Notes under the pieces: model-generated | Databases searched by the model: none | Seen by the model: only the letters and a program-made list of their open reading frames with translations | What the model was told of the DNA's origin: nothing | Assembly (NCBI RefSeq): GCF_000718085.1 | Contig: NZ_JOEC01000001.1 | Location: forward strand, 620,001-684,000 | Origin: Mycetocola saprophilus | Lineage (GTDB): Bacteria > Actinomycetota > Actinomycetes > Actinomycetales > Microbacteriaceae | Length of the DNA: 64,000 nucleotides | Direction of reading: 5' to 3' | Part shown: positions 1-8,813 of the stretch, piece after piece | How positions within the stretch are numbered: position 1 is the first letter of the stretch | Layout: every line of letters starts with the position of its first letter | Made by a program: the position numbers and the translations under genes

Positions 1-23
1 GGGAGTTTCTGCGAGGGCCGTGG

Positions 24-109
24 TGGTGCCGGTGGTGGGACTCGAACCCACACGTCCTTTCGAACAAAGCATTTTGAGTGCTCCGCGTCTGCCATTCCGC
101 CACACCGGC
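24..109 (-). tRNA. tRNA-Leu (anticodon CAA)
   Basis: Read on the minus strand, a class II tRNA folds with acceptor stem GCCGGTG pairing CACCGGC, T arm GTGGG-TTCGAGT-CCCAC, a long variable arm and an anticodon loop CTCAAAA, giving anticodon CAA for UUG codons. The 3' CCA is encoded at 24-26. Length 86 nt, as expected for tRNA-Leu. It is divergent from pdtaR, whose start lies 38 bp away. Confidence 0.95.
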
Positions 110-135
110 TAACGTCGATATCTGAAACTGTATCG

Positions 136-147
136 TACAATTGAACC
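136..147 (+). promoter_or_regulatory. Leaderless promoter -10 of pdtaR
   Basis: TACAAT at 136-141 is followed by exactly six bases and then the GTG start at 148. No Shine-Dalgarno sequence is present. The same layout recurs at 13 other genes of the window. Confidence 0.6.
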
Positions 148-756
148 GTGACTGAGCAAGAAGCAACCTCTACCCCCGCCCCGCGACGCGTTGTTGTCGC
201 CGAGGACGAATCCCTCATCCGTATGGACATCGTGGAGATCCTCCGCGACAACGGATTCGAGGTGGTAGGCGAGGCCGGTGATGGCGAGACCGCCGTCGCC
301 CTCGCAACCGAACTGCGTCCGGACCTGGTGGTCATGGACGTGAAGATGCCCCAGCTGGACGGCATCTCGGCAGCCGAGCGTCTGCACAAGAACAACATCG
401 CCCCGGTGGTCCTGCTGACCGCGTTTAGCCAGAAGGAACTGGTGGAGCGTGCCAGCGAGGCCGGCGCGCTGGCCTACGTGGTCAAGCCGTTCACCCCCAA
501 CGACCTGCTGCCGGCCATCGAGATCGCCCTGAGCCGCCACCAGCAGATCCTCACCCTCGAGGCCGAGGTCGCCGACATGGTTGAGCGCTTCGAGACCCGC
601 AAGCTGGTGGATCGCGCCAAGGGCCTGCTCAACGAGAAGATGGGCCTGACCGAGCCCGAGGCGTTCCGCTGGATCCAGAAGGCGTCCATGGATCGCCGTC
701 TGACCATGCACGATGTGGCCCAGGCCATCATCGAGCAGCTCAGCGCCAAGAGCTAA
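148..756 (+). CDS. pdtaR: ANTAR-domain response regulator (PdtaR-like)
   Basis: This 202-residue protein is a cytoplasmic two-component response regulator that binds RNA rather than DNA. Residues about 13-125 form a receiver domain with acidic residues E19/D20, phospho-acceptor D64 in VVMDVKMP, T91 and K103. Residues about 135-197 form an ANTAR domain (VDRAKGLLNEKMGLTEPEAF), which in this family binds twin hairpins in nascent or mature RNA to cause antitermination. The size and domain order match mycobacterial PdtaR (partner PdtaS); no sensor kinase gene lies in the window. The GTG start is supported by the leaderless -10 six bases upstream. The gene is monocistronic, ending at a strong bidirectional hairpin. 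Confidence 0.92.
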   Translation: MTEQEATSTPAPRRVVVAEDESLIRMDIVEILRDNGFEVVGEAGDGETAVALATELRPDLVVMDVKMPQLDGISAAERLHKNNIAPVVLLTAFSQKELVERASEAGALAYVVKPFTPNDLLPAIEIALSRHQQILTLEAEVADMVERFETRKLVDRAKGLLNEKMGLTEPEAFRWIQKASMDRRLTMHDVAQAIIEQLSAKS

Positions 757-770
757 CACACACCCCAACA

Positions 771-804
771 AAAACGGGCCCCGTCGAAGGATGGGGCCCG
801 TTTT
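771..804. terminator. Bidirectional terminator between pdtaR and thioesterase
   Basis: AAAACGGGCCCC (771-782) pairs with GGGGCCCGTTTT (793-804). The flanking A and T runs make it usable in both directions between two convergent genes. Confidence 0.85.
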
Positions 805-815
805 GCTGTCTGCGG

Positions 816-1247
816 CTATCGCGTCGGCTTGTCCTTGATCAGGTTGGTGATCCGGATGGTCGAGCAGCGGCGGCCGTTCTCATCGGTCACCACGATCTCG
901 TGCACGGTCAGCGTGCGGCCCAGGTGGATGGGGGTGCAGACACCGGTGACGATGCCCGAGGTGGCCGAGCCGGTGTGGGTGGCGTTGATGTCCACACCCA
1001 CGGCGACCCGATCGGCACCGGCAAACAGGTTCGCGGACATCGATCCGAGCGATTCGCCCAGCACCACGTACGCACCACCGTGGAGCAGACCGATCGGCTG
1101 GGTATTGCCCTCGACCGGCATGGTGGCCACCGAGCGTTCGACCGAGAACTCGGTGAACTCGATGTTCATCTTTTCGGCCAGGGCCCCCATGCCACGCTCC
1201 ACGAGATAGCGCATGCCGGGGTTGTCGGCGGAGGTTGTGTCTGTCAT
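816..1247 (-). CDS. Hotdog-fold acyl-CoA thioesterase (PaaI family)
   Basis: A 143-residue single-domain protein, the normal size of small PaaI/4HBT thioesterases. The central motif QPIGLLHGGAYVVLGESLGS (about residues 50-70) holds the HGG signature and the helix that carries the catalytic acidic residue; the C-terminal half has the expected beta strands. These proteins hydrolyse acyl- or aroyl-CoA esters in the cytoplasm; substrate cannot be read from sequence. The ATG start at 1247 follows GAAAGGCAG. A small membrane-protein gene lies 35 bp upstream on the same strand and is probably cotranscribed. Confidence 0.85.
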   Translation of the reverse strand: MTDTTSADNPGMRYLVERGMGALAEKMNIEFTEFSVERSVATMPVEGNTQPIGLLHGGAYVVLGESLGSMSANLFAGADRVAVGVDINATHTGSATSGIVTGVCTPIHLGRTLTVHEIVVTDENGRRCSTIRITNLIKDKPTR

Positions 1248-1282
1248 CTGCTGCCTTTCGATGCGGAGGGGATGGGTCCAGC

Positions 1283-1438
1283 CTAGGAGAGGATCCCGAG
1301 CGCGGCCAGGGTTCCCAGCAGGCTGCTGGCCACCAGCGCAAACGCGACGATTCCGGCGATCCAGGCGCGGCGGCGCTTGGTGCGGGCACGCTGGGCGAGT
1401 TCGGCGGGGGTGTAGTCGTCAACGTTCCAGTCGGTCAT
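1283..1438 (-). CDS. Small single-pass membrane protein, function unknown
   Basis: A 51-residue protein with an acidic N-terminus (MTDWNVDDYTPAELAQRART), a KRRR positive patch and one transmembrane helix (about residues 29-49). The in-frame reading continues upstream, but the ATG at 1438 has a good GAGGAA ribosome-binding site five bases upstream and the upstream extension is proline/arginine-rich noise, so I take the short form. The topology suggests N-in, with the helix at the C-terminus (tail-anchored). It lies just upstream of the thioesterase gene on the same strand. I do not recognise a named family. Confidence 0.65.
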   Translation of the reverse strand: MTDWNVDDYTPAELAQRARTKRRRAWIAGIVAFALVASSLLGTLAALGILS

Positions 1439-1550
1439 GATTCCTCGTTTCGGGGATGGGGATCGGCGTCCCCCGATACTCCCACACTCGCCCGGGCGGG
1501 AACGGCTGCCCGGGCGGCGTGGGGGATATCGCCGTGACGGGGGTCCCTTG

Positions 1551-1562
1551 TAGGCTGGGGCT
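1551..1562 (+). promoter_or_regulatory. Leaderless promoter -10 of polA
   Basis: TAGGCT at 1551-1556, six bases, then the GTG start of polA at 1563; no ribosome-binding site is visible. Confidence 0.6.
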
Positions 1563-4220
1563 GTGTCGGAAAACAAGAAGCCTACCCTCCTGATCATCGA
1601 CGGCCACTCGCTGGCCTTCCGGGCCTTTTACGCGCTCCCGGTCGACAGCTTTAAGACCCGCGACGGGCAGCACACCAACGCCATCCACGGCTTTATCTCG
1701 ATGCTGCTCAATCTGCTGAAGAACGAGTCGCCCACCCACGTTGCCGTGGCATTTGATATCTCGCGATTCTCCTTCCGTACCCGGGAGTACCCCGAGTACA
1801 AGGGCACCCGTGGGGAGACCCCGAGCGAGTTCATCGGCCAGATCCCGCTGCTGCAGGAGACCCTGGCCGCGATGAACATCACCACGATCACCAAGGAGGA
1901 CTTCGAGGCCGATGACATCCTGGCCACCCTCTCGGTGCGCGGCACCGAGGCCGGCTATCGGGTGCTCGTGGTCTCCGGTGACCGGGACGCGATCCAGCTG
2001 GTCAACGACAATGTGACCCTGCTCTACCCCTCGCGTCAGGGTGTGTCCGACCTCACCCGCTACGATCCCGCCAAGGTGCACGAGCGCTACGGCATCCGTC
2101 CCGAGCAGTACCCCGATGTGGCGGCACTCGTGGGCGAGACCTCCGACAACCTGATCGGCGTGCCCAAGGTCGGCGAGAAGACCGCGGTCAAGTGGCTGGG
2201 GCTCTACGGCAGCCTGCAGGGCATCCTGGACAACGCCGACAACATCACCGGCAAGGTGGGCGAGAGCTTCCGCGAGCACAAGGAAAACGCCGTCCGCAAC
2301 CGTCGCCTGAACCACCTGGTGCGCGATGTAGAGCTGCCGGTCACCGTTCAAGATCTTGAGCGCAAGCCGATCGACGCCGATGCCGTGCGCGACATGTTTG
2401 CCCGGCTGGAATTCCGTACCCTGCTGGACCGCGTCTTCAAGCTCGAGGGTGTCGTGGCCGATGCCCCGGCCGAGCCCGTGGCCCCCGCCGCCGTGGCCCC
2501 CGCGGTTCAGGAGTTGCTGGATGAGGAGCTGGGTGCCTGGCTGACCCGCAACTCCGCCGCTCACCCGGGTGGTCTGGCGCTGCACGTGGATGTGGTTGAG
2601 GGGTTGCCGACCGCGATCGGGATCGCCTCGGAGACCGAGTCAACCGTGCTCGCCTGGCACGCCGGCAGCGCCGACTATGCACCGTTTGAGGCCTGGCTGG
2701 CCGGTCCCGATCCCAAGATCCTCAACGATGCCAAGCCCGTTATCAAGGCGTTCACTCACGCGGGCCTGGCCTTCGAGGGCCTGCGCACCGACACCCTGGT
2801 GGCCGGCTGGCTGCTGCGCCCGGCGAGCCCGGACAAGACCCTGGGCGACCTGGTCACCCGCTACCTCGATGAGCACATGCCGGTGGATGACCCCAACCAG
2901 CTGGTTCCCGAAGACAACGCGGACAACCCGGCGCTCAAGGCCTGGTATGTCGCCCGCGTGGCCGCCGCGCAGATCCTGGCACTGGACGAGGGTTCGGCCC
3001 GCGTGCTGCGCGACATCGAGACCCCCTCGACCCCGATCCTCGCCCGGATGGAGGAGTTCGGCGTGGCCGTGGACCACGACCTGCTGGCCGGGCTCTCCGA
3101 GTCGCTCGGCGTGACCGCCGCCGACCTGGCCGCCCGCGCCTACGCGGAGATCGGTCGCGAGGTCAATCTGGGCTCGCCCAAGCAGCTGCAGGAGGTCCTC
3201 TTCGACCAGCTGAACATGCCCAAGACCCGCGCCAATAAGACCGGCTACTCGACCGATGCCGACTCGCTGGCCGACCTTCAGGCCAAGGCGCCGCACCCGT
3301 TCCTCGGGCTGCTGCTGGAGCACCGCGACGCCACCAAGCTGCGTCAGATCGTCGAGACCCTGGACAAGGCGATCGACGATGAGGGGCGCATTCACACCTC
3401 CTATATTCAGACCGGTACCAGCACGGGTCGCCTGTCCTCGGCCGACCCGAACCTGCAGAACATTCCGGTGCGCTCCGAGGTGGGTCACCAGATCCGCTCG
3501 GCATTCACCGTGGGTGAGGGCTTCGACTCGCTGCTGACCGCCGACTACTCGCAGATCGAGATGCGCATCATGGCGCACCTCTCCGGTGATGCGGGCCTGA
3601 TCGAGGCGTTCCGCAGCGGCGAGGATCTGCACCGCTTCGTGGGTGCCCGGATCTTCGGGGTCGAGCCGGCGGATGTGACCCCGCTCATGCGGACCAAGGT
3701 CAAGGCCATGTCCTATGGTCTGGCCTATGGGCTCAGCGCGTTTGGTCTGTCCAAGCAGCTGCGCATCGACACCGCCGAGGCCAAGCAGCTGATGGGAGAC
3801 TACTTCGCCCGCTTCGGTGCGGTGCGCGACTACCTGCGCGACGTGGTCGAACAGGCCAAGATCGACGGCTACACCACCACGATCTTCGGTCGTCGTCGCC
3901 TCTTCCCGGATCTCGCCAGCGCCAACCGTGTGCTGCGCGATAACGCCGCCCGCGCGGCGCTGAACGCCCCGATTCAGGGTAGCGCCGCCGACATCATGAA
4001 GATCGCGATGATCAATATCGATGCCGACATGCGTGAGCAGGGTCTGGAGAGCCGGATGCTGCTGCAGGTGCATGACGAACTGATCTTCGAGGTCAAGGCC
4101 GCCGAGGCCGAAACCCTGGAGACCATCGTGCGCACCCGGATGGCCTCGGCCGCCGACCTCAGCGTGCCGCTCGAGGTTCAGGTGGGCCACGGTCTGAACT
4201 GGGACGCCGCCGCGCACTAG
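1563..4220 (+). CDS. polA: DNA polymerase I
   Basis: An 885-residue family A polymerase for repair synthesis and Okazaki fragment processing. Residues 1 to about 290 are the 5'-3' flap nuclease (LLIIDGHSLAFRAFYAL at the N-terminus, VSGDRDAIQLV metal-site motif). Residues about 310-490 correspond to the 3'-5' exonuclease fold, but the Asp-x-Glu metal motif is missing (the strand reads LALHVDVVEG), as in other actinobacterial PolA, so no proofreading is expected. Residues about 500-885 are the polymerase: motif A DYSQIEMRIMAHLSGD (about 660), the O-helix RTKVKAMSYGLAYG (about 710) and motif C QVHDELIFEV (about 833). Start is GTG, leaderless. Confidence 0.97.
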   Translation: MSENKKPTLLIIDGHSLAFRAFYALPVDSFKTRDGQHTNAIHGFISMLLNLLKNESPTHVAVAFDISRFSFRTREYPEYKGTRGETPSEFIGQIPLLQETLAAMNITTITKEDFEADDILATLSVRGTEAGYRVLVVSGDRDAIQLVNDNVTLLYPSRQGVSDLTRYDPAKVHERYGIRPEQYPDVAALVGETSDNLIGVPKVGEKTAVKWLGLYGSLQGILDNADNITGKVGESFREHKENAVRNRRLNHLVRDVELPVTVQDLERKPIDADAVRDMFARLEFRTLLDRVFKLEGVVADAPAEPVAPAAVAPAVQELLDEELGAWLTRNSAAHPGGLALHVDVVEGLPTAIGIASETESTVLAWHAGSADYAPFEAWLAGPDPKILNDAKPVIKAFTHAGLAFEGLRTDTLVAGWLLRPASPDKTLGDLVTRYLDEHMPVDDPNQLVPEDNADNPALKAWYVARVAAAQILALDEGSARVLRDIETPSTPILARMEEFGVAVDHDLLAGLSESLGVTAADLAARAYAEIGREVNLGSPKQLQEVLFDQLNMPKTRANKTGYSTDADSLADLQAKAPHPFLGLLLEHRDATKLRQIVETLDKAIDDEGRIHTSYIQTGTSTGRLSSADPNLQNIPVRSEVGHQIRSAFTVGEGFDSLLTADYSQIEMRIMAHLSGDAGLIEAFRSGEDLHRFVGARIFGVEPADVTPLMRTKVKAMSYGLAYGLSAFGLSKQLRIDTAEAKQLMGDYFARFGAVRDYLRDVVEQAKIDGYTTTIFGRRRLFPDLASANRVLRDNAARAALNAPIQGSAADIMKIAMINIDADMREQGLESRMLLQVHDELIFEVKAAEAETLETIVRTRMASAADLSVPLEVQVGHGLNWDAAAH

Positions 4221-4246
4221 GGGTCCCTCCGCACCCGGCATGAAAA

Positions 4247-4284
4247 TGCCCGCTCGGATGTCGTTTTCGACATTCGAGCGGGCA
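4247..4284 (+). terminator. Terminator of polA
   Basis: A 17-bp stem: TGCCCGCTCGGATGTCG at 4247-4263, TTTT loop, complementary arm at 4268-4284. The downstream T tract is weak. Confidence 0.7.
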
Positions 4285-4366
4285 ATTGTGCGTTTAGGGC
4301 GCGACCCGGGCGGCGGCGCTCCGGGATTATCCCGCGCGGTTCTGTCGCCGGGCGTCGGGGGAGGGA

Positions 4367-4378
4367 TACGCTGGGGGC
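4367..4378 (+). promoter_or_regulatory. Leaderless promoter -10 of the DUF885 gene
   Basis: TACGCT at 4367-4372, six bases, then ATG at 4379. Confidence 0.55.
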
Positions 4379-6049
4379 ATGAGTGAGAACGTTTCCCGTC
4401 CCCAGACTCCGATTGACCGCATTGCCGAGGCATGGGTAGACACCCTGGTGTCGCTGAGCCCGATGACCGGCACCTATATCGGCCGCACCGAGGCCAACGA
4501 ATTTGTGGGTGACTACTCGCCCGCGGGCCTGGCCGCCTACCGGGCCGCGGCCGCGGCCGTCATCGAACAGCTCGACGCCGCCGAGGTGCAGGACAAACAG
4601 GACCGGGTGACCCTGGCCGACCTGCGCGGCGCGCTGCAGCTCGATATCGAGATCCACGATGCCGGACTGCCGCTGCGCGACCTCAACGTCATCGCCTCGC
4701 CGCCGCAGGAGATCCGCGACGCCTTCGACCTGGTCCCCACCGAAACGGCCGAGGACTGGGCGATCATTTCGCGTCGTCTGGCCCGGGTTCCCGCGGCCCT
4801 CGCCGGCTACATCGAGACCCTGCGTCTCGGCGTGGAAAAGGGCATCACCCCGGCCAAGCGTCAGGTGTTCGAGGTCGCCGACCAGTCCGACCGCAACGGC
4901 GCGACCGACGGCTTCTTCCCGTCCTATATTGCCGCCGCGGGGGAGGCCGGCGCGGCCGTACGCGCCGAGCTGGAGGCCGGTGCGGAAGCCGCCGCCACCG
5001 CCTATCGCGAGCTGGCCGGCTTCCTGCGCGACGAGCTCGCTCCCGTCGCAACCGAGGTGGACGCCGTGGGTCGCGAGGCCTACTCGCTGTTCTCGCGTCG
5101 CTTCCTCGGTGCCGAGATCGATCTGGACGAGACCTATGAGTGGGGGATCCAGGAGCTCGCCCGCATGGTTGCCGAGCAGGAGGCCATCGCCGACCAGATC
5201 CTCCCCGGGGCCACCGTGCACGAGGCCATCGCGCACCTCGAGCAGGACCCGAATATGAAGCTGCACGGCGTGGACGCCCTGCAGAAGTGGATGCAGGAGA
5301 CCAGTGACCGCGCGGTTGCCGAGCTCGGTGCCACCCAGTTCGACATCCCCGAGGAGATCCGCACCCTCGAGTGCATGATCGCGCCGACCCAGGAGGGTGG
5401 CATCTACTACACCGGTCCGACCGACGATTTCTCGCGTCCGGGCCGCATGTGGTGGTCCGTTCCACAGGGCGTCACCGAGTTTGACACCTGGCGCGAGCTC
5501 ACCACCGTTTACCACGAGGGTGTGCCCGGTCACCACCTGCAGATCGGTCAGGCCGTGTACAACCGCGACCAGCTGAACTCGTGGCGTCGCCTGCTGGCCG
5601 GCACCTCGGGTCACGCCGAGGGGTGGGCCCTCTACGCCGAGCGTCTGATGGATGACCTCGGTTACCTGAGCACCCCCGCCGACCGCCTGGGCATGCTCGA
5701 TGGCCAGCGCATGCGTGCGGCCCGCGTGGTTCTCGACATCGGTGTGCACCTGGGCAAGCAGCGTCCCGACGGCCAGGGAGTCTGGACCGCCGAATACGCA
5801 TTTGAGTTCCTGGCGCAGCACGTGAACATGAACGAGGGCTTCGTGCACTTCGAGGTCAACCGCTACCTCGGCTGGGCCGGTCAGGCACCGTCCTATAAGG
5901 TCGGTCAGCGCATCTGGGAGCAGCTGCGCGATGACTACCGGGCCGAGGCCGGGGAGTCCTTCGATATTCGCGACTTCCACCGTGAGGCCCTGGGCCTGGG
6001 TGGCGTGGGTCTCGACACCCTTCGCGACGCGCTGCGCGCCGAAAAGTAG
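4379..6049 (+). CDS. DUF885-family putative metallopeptidase
   Basis: A 556-residue, mostly alpha-helical protein of the DUF885 (PF05960) family. The signature is YHEGVPGHHLQ around H379-H386, followed about 30 residues later by GHAEGWALYAERLMDDLG, which supplies a further conserved Glu; together they resemble an inverted or extended gluzincin site. No signal peptide is present, so a cytoplasmic peptidase is likely; the substrate is unknown. It is followed after 12 bp by the epimerase gene, with a GGGGAGA ribosome-binding site between, so the two probably form an operon. Start ATG is supported by the leaderless -10. Confidence 0.88.
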   Translation: MSENVSRPQTPIDRIAEAWVDTLVSLSPMTGTYIGRTEANEFVGDYSPAGLAAYRAAAAAVIEQLDAAEVQDKQDRVTLADLRGALQLDIEIHDAGLPLRDLNVIASPPQEIRDAFDLVPTETAEDWAIISRRLARVPAALAGYIETLRLGVEKGITPAKRQVFEVADQSDRNGATDGFFPSYIAAAGEAGAAVRAELEAGAEAAATAYRELAGFLRDELAPVATEVDAVGREAYSLFSRRFLGAEIDLDETYEWGIQELARMVAEQEAIADQILPGATVHEAIAHLEQDPNMKLHGVDALQKWMQETSDRAVAELGATQFDIPEEIRTLECMIAPTQEGGIYYTGPTDDFSRPGRMWWSVPQGVTEFDTWRELTTVYHEGVPGHHLQIGQAVYNRDQLNSWRRLLAGTSGHAEGWALYAERLMDDLGYLSTPADRLGMLDGQRMRAARVVLDIGVHLGKQRPDGQGVWTAEYAFEFLAQHVNMNEGFVHFEVNRYLGWAGQAPSYKVGQRIWEQLRDDYRAEAGESFDIRDFHREALGLGGVGLDTLRDALRAEK

Positions 6050-6061
6050 GGGAGACTCGGG

Positions 6062-7036
6062 GTGAGTGCACCAAGGCACGTAGTACTGGCGGGGGTATCG
6101 GGCTTTATCGGTGCGCACCTCGACTCCTATTACCGGGGGCTCGGGGCCCGGGTGAGCCGCATCGGCCGCTCGGGTCCCGATGCCCGCTGGGGGGAGCGGG
6201 AGAAGATAGCCGCGCTGCTTGAGGGCGCGGACCTGCTGATCAACATGGCGGGGAAGAGCGTGAACTGCCGCTATCACGAGGCGAATCGCCGAGAAATCCT
6301 GCGTTCGCGGGTCGAGACCACCCGCGAGCTGCGCGAGATCGTGGCGGGCCTGAAGAATCCGCCGCCGGTGTGGATGAACGCCTCCACGGCGACGATCTAC
6401 CGCGACGCCCGGGATCGTCCGATGACCGAGTCCACCGGCGATATCGGCTCCGGATTCTCGGTGTCGATTGCGACCGCCTGGGAGGCCGAATTCTTCGCCG
6501 GCGACCTGCCCGGGGTGCGCCGGGTGGCGCTGCGGATGGCGATCGTGCTCGGCGACGGCAGCGCCCTGGTGCCGCTGACCCGCCTGGCCCGGCTGGGTAT
6601 CGGCGGTCCGCAGATGGACGGACGCTGGCCCGCGAGCCGCGCGCGCCTGGCCGCCGGCACCTACCATCGCTTCGGCGGGGGAGGCGGGAGGCAGAAGATG
6701 AGCTGGGTCCACATCGACGATGTGATCTCGGCGATCGAGTTCATCCGTGAGCACGAGGAGCTGGATGGGGCGATCAACGTGTCCTCCCCGGGGACCGTAA
6801 CCAACGCCGAGTTCATGCGGGAGCTGCGTCGGAGCGTCGGGGCACCGTTCGGGATGCCCGCGTTCCGCTGGATGATCGAGCCGGCGATGGCGGTCCTACG
6901 CACCGAATCGGAGATGATCCTCAAGAGCCGCTGGGTGATCCCGGAAACCCTGGAGAATGCGGGATTCACGTTCGGATACCCGACCCTGGCCCCGGCACTG
7001 ACCCAGATCGCGACATACCGCGCGATCCCGGCTTGA
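6062..7036 (+). CDS. NAD-dependent epimerase, TIGR01777/SDR39U1 family
   Basis: A 324-residue extended SDR. The N-terminal Rossmann motif is GVSGFIGAHL (residues about 11-20); the conserved GKSVNCRYHEANRREILRSR segment and the C-terminal DUF1731-type region (FRWMIEPAMAVLRTESEMILKSRWVIPE) identify the TIGR01777 family. The usual SDR tyrosine position is not obvious, as is common in this family. Physiological substrate is unknown; bacterial relatives include cell-division inhibitor SulA-like annotations that are not functional evidence. The GTG start follows GGGGAGA and lies 12 bp after the DUF885 gene. Confidence 0.88.
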   Translation: MSAPRHVVLAGVSGFIGAHLDSYYRGLGARVSRIGRSGPDARWGEREKIAALLEGADLLINMAGKSVNCRYHEANRREILRSRVETTRELREIVAGLKNPPPVWMNASTATIYRDARDRPMTESTGDIGSGFSVSIATAWEAEFFAGDLPGVRRVALRMAIVLGDGSALVPLTRLARLGIGGPQMDGRWPASRARLAAGTYHRFGGGGGRQKMSWVHIDDVISAIEFIREHEELDGAINVSSPGTVTNAEFMRELRRSVGAPFGMPAFRWMIEPAMAVLRTESEMILKSRWVIPETLENAGFTFGYPTLAPALTQIATYRAIPA

Positions 7037-7062
7037 AGTCGGGCGAGTCGCCGGGATAAGAT
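7033..7062 (+). promoter_or_regulatory. rpsA promoter
   Basis: TTGAAG (7033-7038) and TAAGAT (7057-7062) are 18 bp apart. This predicts a leader of about 110 nt before the rpsA ATG; the -35 lies over the stop codon of the preceding gene. Confidence 0.55.
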
Positions 7063-7179
7063 AGAGCGTCACGCTCGTGACAAATCTATCCGTTCTGCCG
7101 TGATGATCAACCCGTGTCACCAACCAGGTGACCCGGCCATGACGGCCCGAAACCCTGTCCATTCTGGAGCAACCACTAC

Positions 7180-8634
7180 ATGACAAGCGAAACGACCGCC
7201 AAGAACCTCAAGCAGGTCGCGATCAACGACATCGGCACTGCCGAGGACTTCCTGGCTGCGGTCGAGAAGACTCTGAAGTTCTTCAACGATGGTGACCTCA
7301 TCGAGGGTACCGTTGTGAAGATCGACCGCGACGAGGTTCTCCTCGACGTCGGTTACAAGACCGAGGGTGTTATCCCCTCGCGTGAACTTTCCATCAAGCA
7401 CGACGTAGACCCGAGCGAGGTCGTCAATGTCGGCGACTCGGTCGAGGCCCTCGTTCTCCAGAAGGAGGACAAGGAAGGTCGTCTGATCCTGTCGAAGAAG
7501 CGCGCACAGTACGAGCGCGCATGGGGCGATGTGGAGAAGATCAAGGACACCGATGGCGTCGTGACCGGTTCGGTCATCGAGGTTGTCAAGGGTGGTCTGA
7601 TCGTAGACATCGGCCTGCGCGGCTTCCTGCCCGCATCGCTGATCGAGCTGCGTCGCGTCCGCGACCTGACCCCGTACCTGGGCCAGGAGATCGAGGCCAA
7701 GATCCTCGAGCTCGACAAGAACCGCAACAACGTTGTGCTTTCGCGTCGCGCCCTGCTGGAGCAGACTCAGTCCGAGTCGCGCACCACCTTCCTCAACAAC
7801 CTCCAGAAGGGACAGGTCCGCAAGGGTGTTGTCTCCTCGATCGTCAACTTCGGTGCCTTCGTGGACCTGGGTGGCGTCGACGGTCTGGTGCACGTTTCCG
7901 AGCTGAGCTGGAAGCACATTGAGCACGCCTCCGAGGTAGTCGAGGTTGGCCAGGAAGTTACCGTTGAGATCCTCGAGGTCGACCTGGACCGTGAGCGCGT
8001 GTCGCTTTCGCTCAAGGCCACCCAGGAGGACCCGTGGCAGGTCTTCGCCCGCACCCACGCCATCGGCCAGGTTGCACCGGGTAAGGTCACCAAGCTGGTT
8101 CCGTTCGGTGCGTTCGTTCGCGTCGCCGACGGCATCGAGGGCCTCGTGCACATCTCCGAGCTGTCGGGCAAGCACGTTGAGCTCGCCGAGCAGGTTGTCT
8201 CGGTTGGCGAAGAGGTCTTCGTCAAGGTCATCGACATCGACCTGGAGCGTCGCCGCATCTCGCTGAGCCTCAAGCAGGCCAACGAGGGTGTCGACCCCGA
8301 GGGTACCGAGTTCGACCCGGCACTCTACGGCATGCTGACCGAGTACGACGAGCAGGGTAACTACAAGTACCCCGAGGGCTTCGACTCCGAGACCAACGAA
8401 TGGCGCGAGGGCTTCGAGGCTCAGCGCGAGAAGTGGGAGCAGGACTACGCCGCCGCTCAGGCTCGTTGGGAAGCTCACAAGAAGCAGGTCGCACAGGCCG
8501 CCATCGAAGAGGCAAACGCACCCGAGGCTCCGGCCGCCGGTTCGTCCTTCTCGAGCGAGTCGACCGGCGCCGGCACCCTTGCCGACGACGAGTCGCTGGC
8601 CGCACTGCGCGAGAAGCTCTCCAGCAACAACTAA
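7180..8634 (+). CDS. rpsA: 30S ribosomal protein S1
   Basis: A 484-residue protein with four S1 OB-fold repeats at about residues 37-105, 122-190, 208-277 and 295-365; the last two are the most canonical (GAFVDLGGVDGLVHVSELSW and GAFVRVADGIEGLVHISELS). This is the usual four-domain actinobacterial S1, which binds mRNA at the small subunit. The C-terminal about 100 residues are acidic and low-complexity. Codon use is strongly biased (C/G third base), as for a highly expressed gene. The start ATG has only a weak GGAGC upstream. The stop codon lies within a 14-bp tandem duplication. Confidence 0.97.
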   Translation: MTSETTAKNLKQVAINDIGTAEDFLAAVEKTLKFFNDGDLIEGTVVKIDRDEVLLDVGYKTEGVIPSRELSIKHDVDPSEVVNVGDSVEALVLQKEDKEGRLILSKKRAQYERAWGDVEKIKDTDGVVTGSVIEVVKGGLIVDIGLRGFLPASLIELRRVRDLTPYLGQEIEAKILELDKNRNNVVLSRRALLEQTQSESRTTFLNNLQKGQVRKGVVSSIVNFGAFVDLGGVDGLVHVSELSWKHIEHASEVVEVGQEVTVEILEVDLDRERVSLSLKATQEDPWQVFARTHAIGQVAPGKVTKLVPFGAFVRVADGIEGLVHISELSGKHVELAEQVVSVGEEVFVKVIDIDLERRRISLSLKQANEGVDPEGTEFDPALYGMLTEYDEQGNYKYPEGFDSETNEWREGFEAQREKWEQDYAAAQARWEAHKKQVAQAAIEEANAPEAPAAGSSFSSESTGAGTLADDESLAALREKLSSNN

Positions 8635-8650
8635 TTGGCAACAACTAATT
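8624..8650. repeat. 14-bp tandem duplication over the rpsA stop codon
   Basis: GCAACAACTAATTG occurs at 8624-8637 and again at 8638-8650 (last base differs). The first copy encodes the last residues and the TAA stop of rpsA; the second lies just downstream. Confidence 0.85.
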
Positions 8651-8690
8651 CCTTTAGTGGTTCGCTGAGCGTTTCGCTTCGGTAAACAAC

Positions 8691-8720
8691 CGGGCCGTTC
8701 TCCTTCGGGAGAGCGGCCCG
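8691..8720 (+). terminator. Terminator of rpsA
   Basis: CGGGCCGTTCTC pairs with GAGAGCGGCCCG around a CTTCG-type loop, followed by TTTGTTGTT. Confidence 0.88.
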
Positions 8721-8813
8721 TTTGTTGTTCCCCGAGTTGTCGGGTGATGTTCGGTTCGCCCGGCCGCGTTCGGGGAGTAGGGTGGAGGAGAATCAACCGC
8801 GAAAGGGCACAGC

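Noticed and set aside
1439..1597. Longer N-terminus for the small membrane protein
   Set aside because: The extension is Arg/Pro-rich, without a ribosome-binding site, whereas the internal ATG has GAGGAA at good distance.
2500..3000. PolA exonuclease site loss as an oddity
   Set aside because: Loss of the proofreading metal residues is the common state in actinobacterial DNA polymerase I.
2640..6754. Very long open frames on the minus strand opposite polA and the DUF885 gene (also at 15295-18045 and 39247-41757)
   Set aside because: They mirror the codon structure of strongly biased high-GC genes on the other strand, have His/Gly/Val/Leu-rich compositions and no recognisable motifs.
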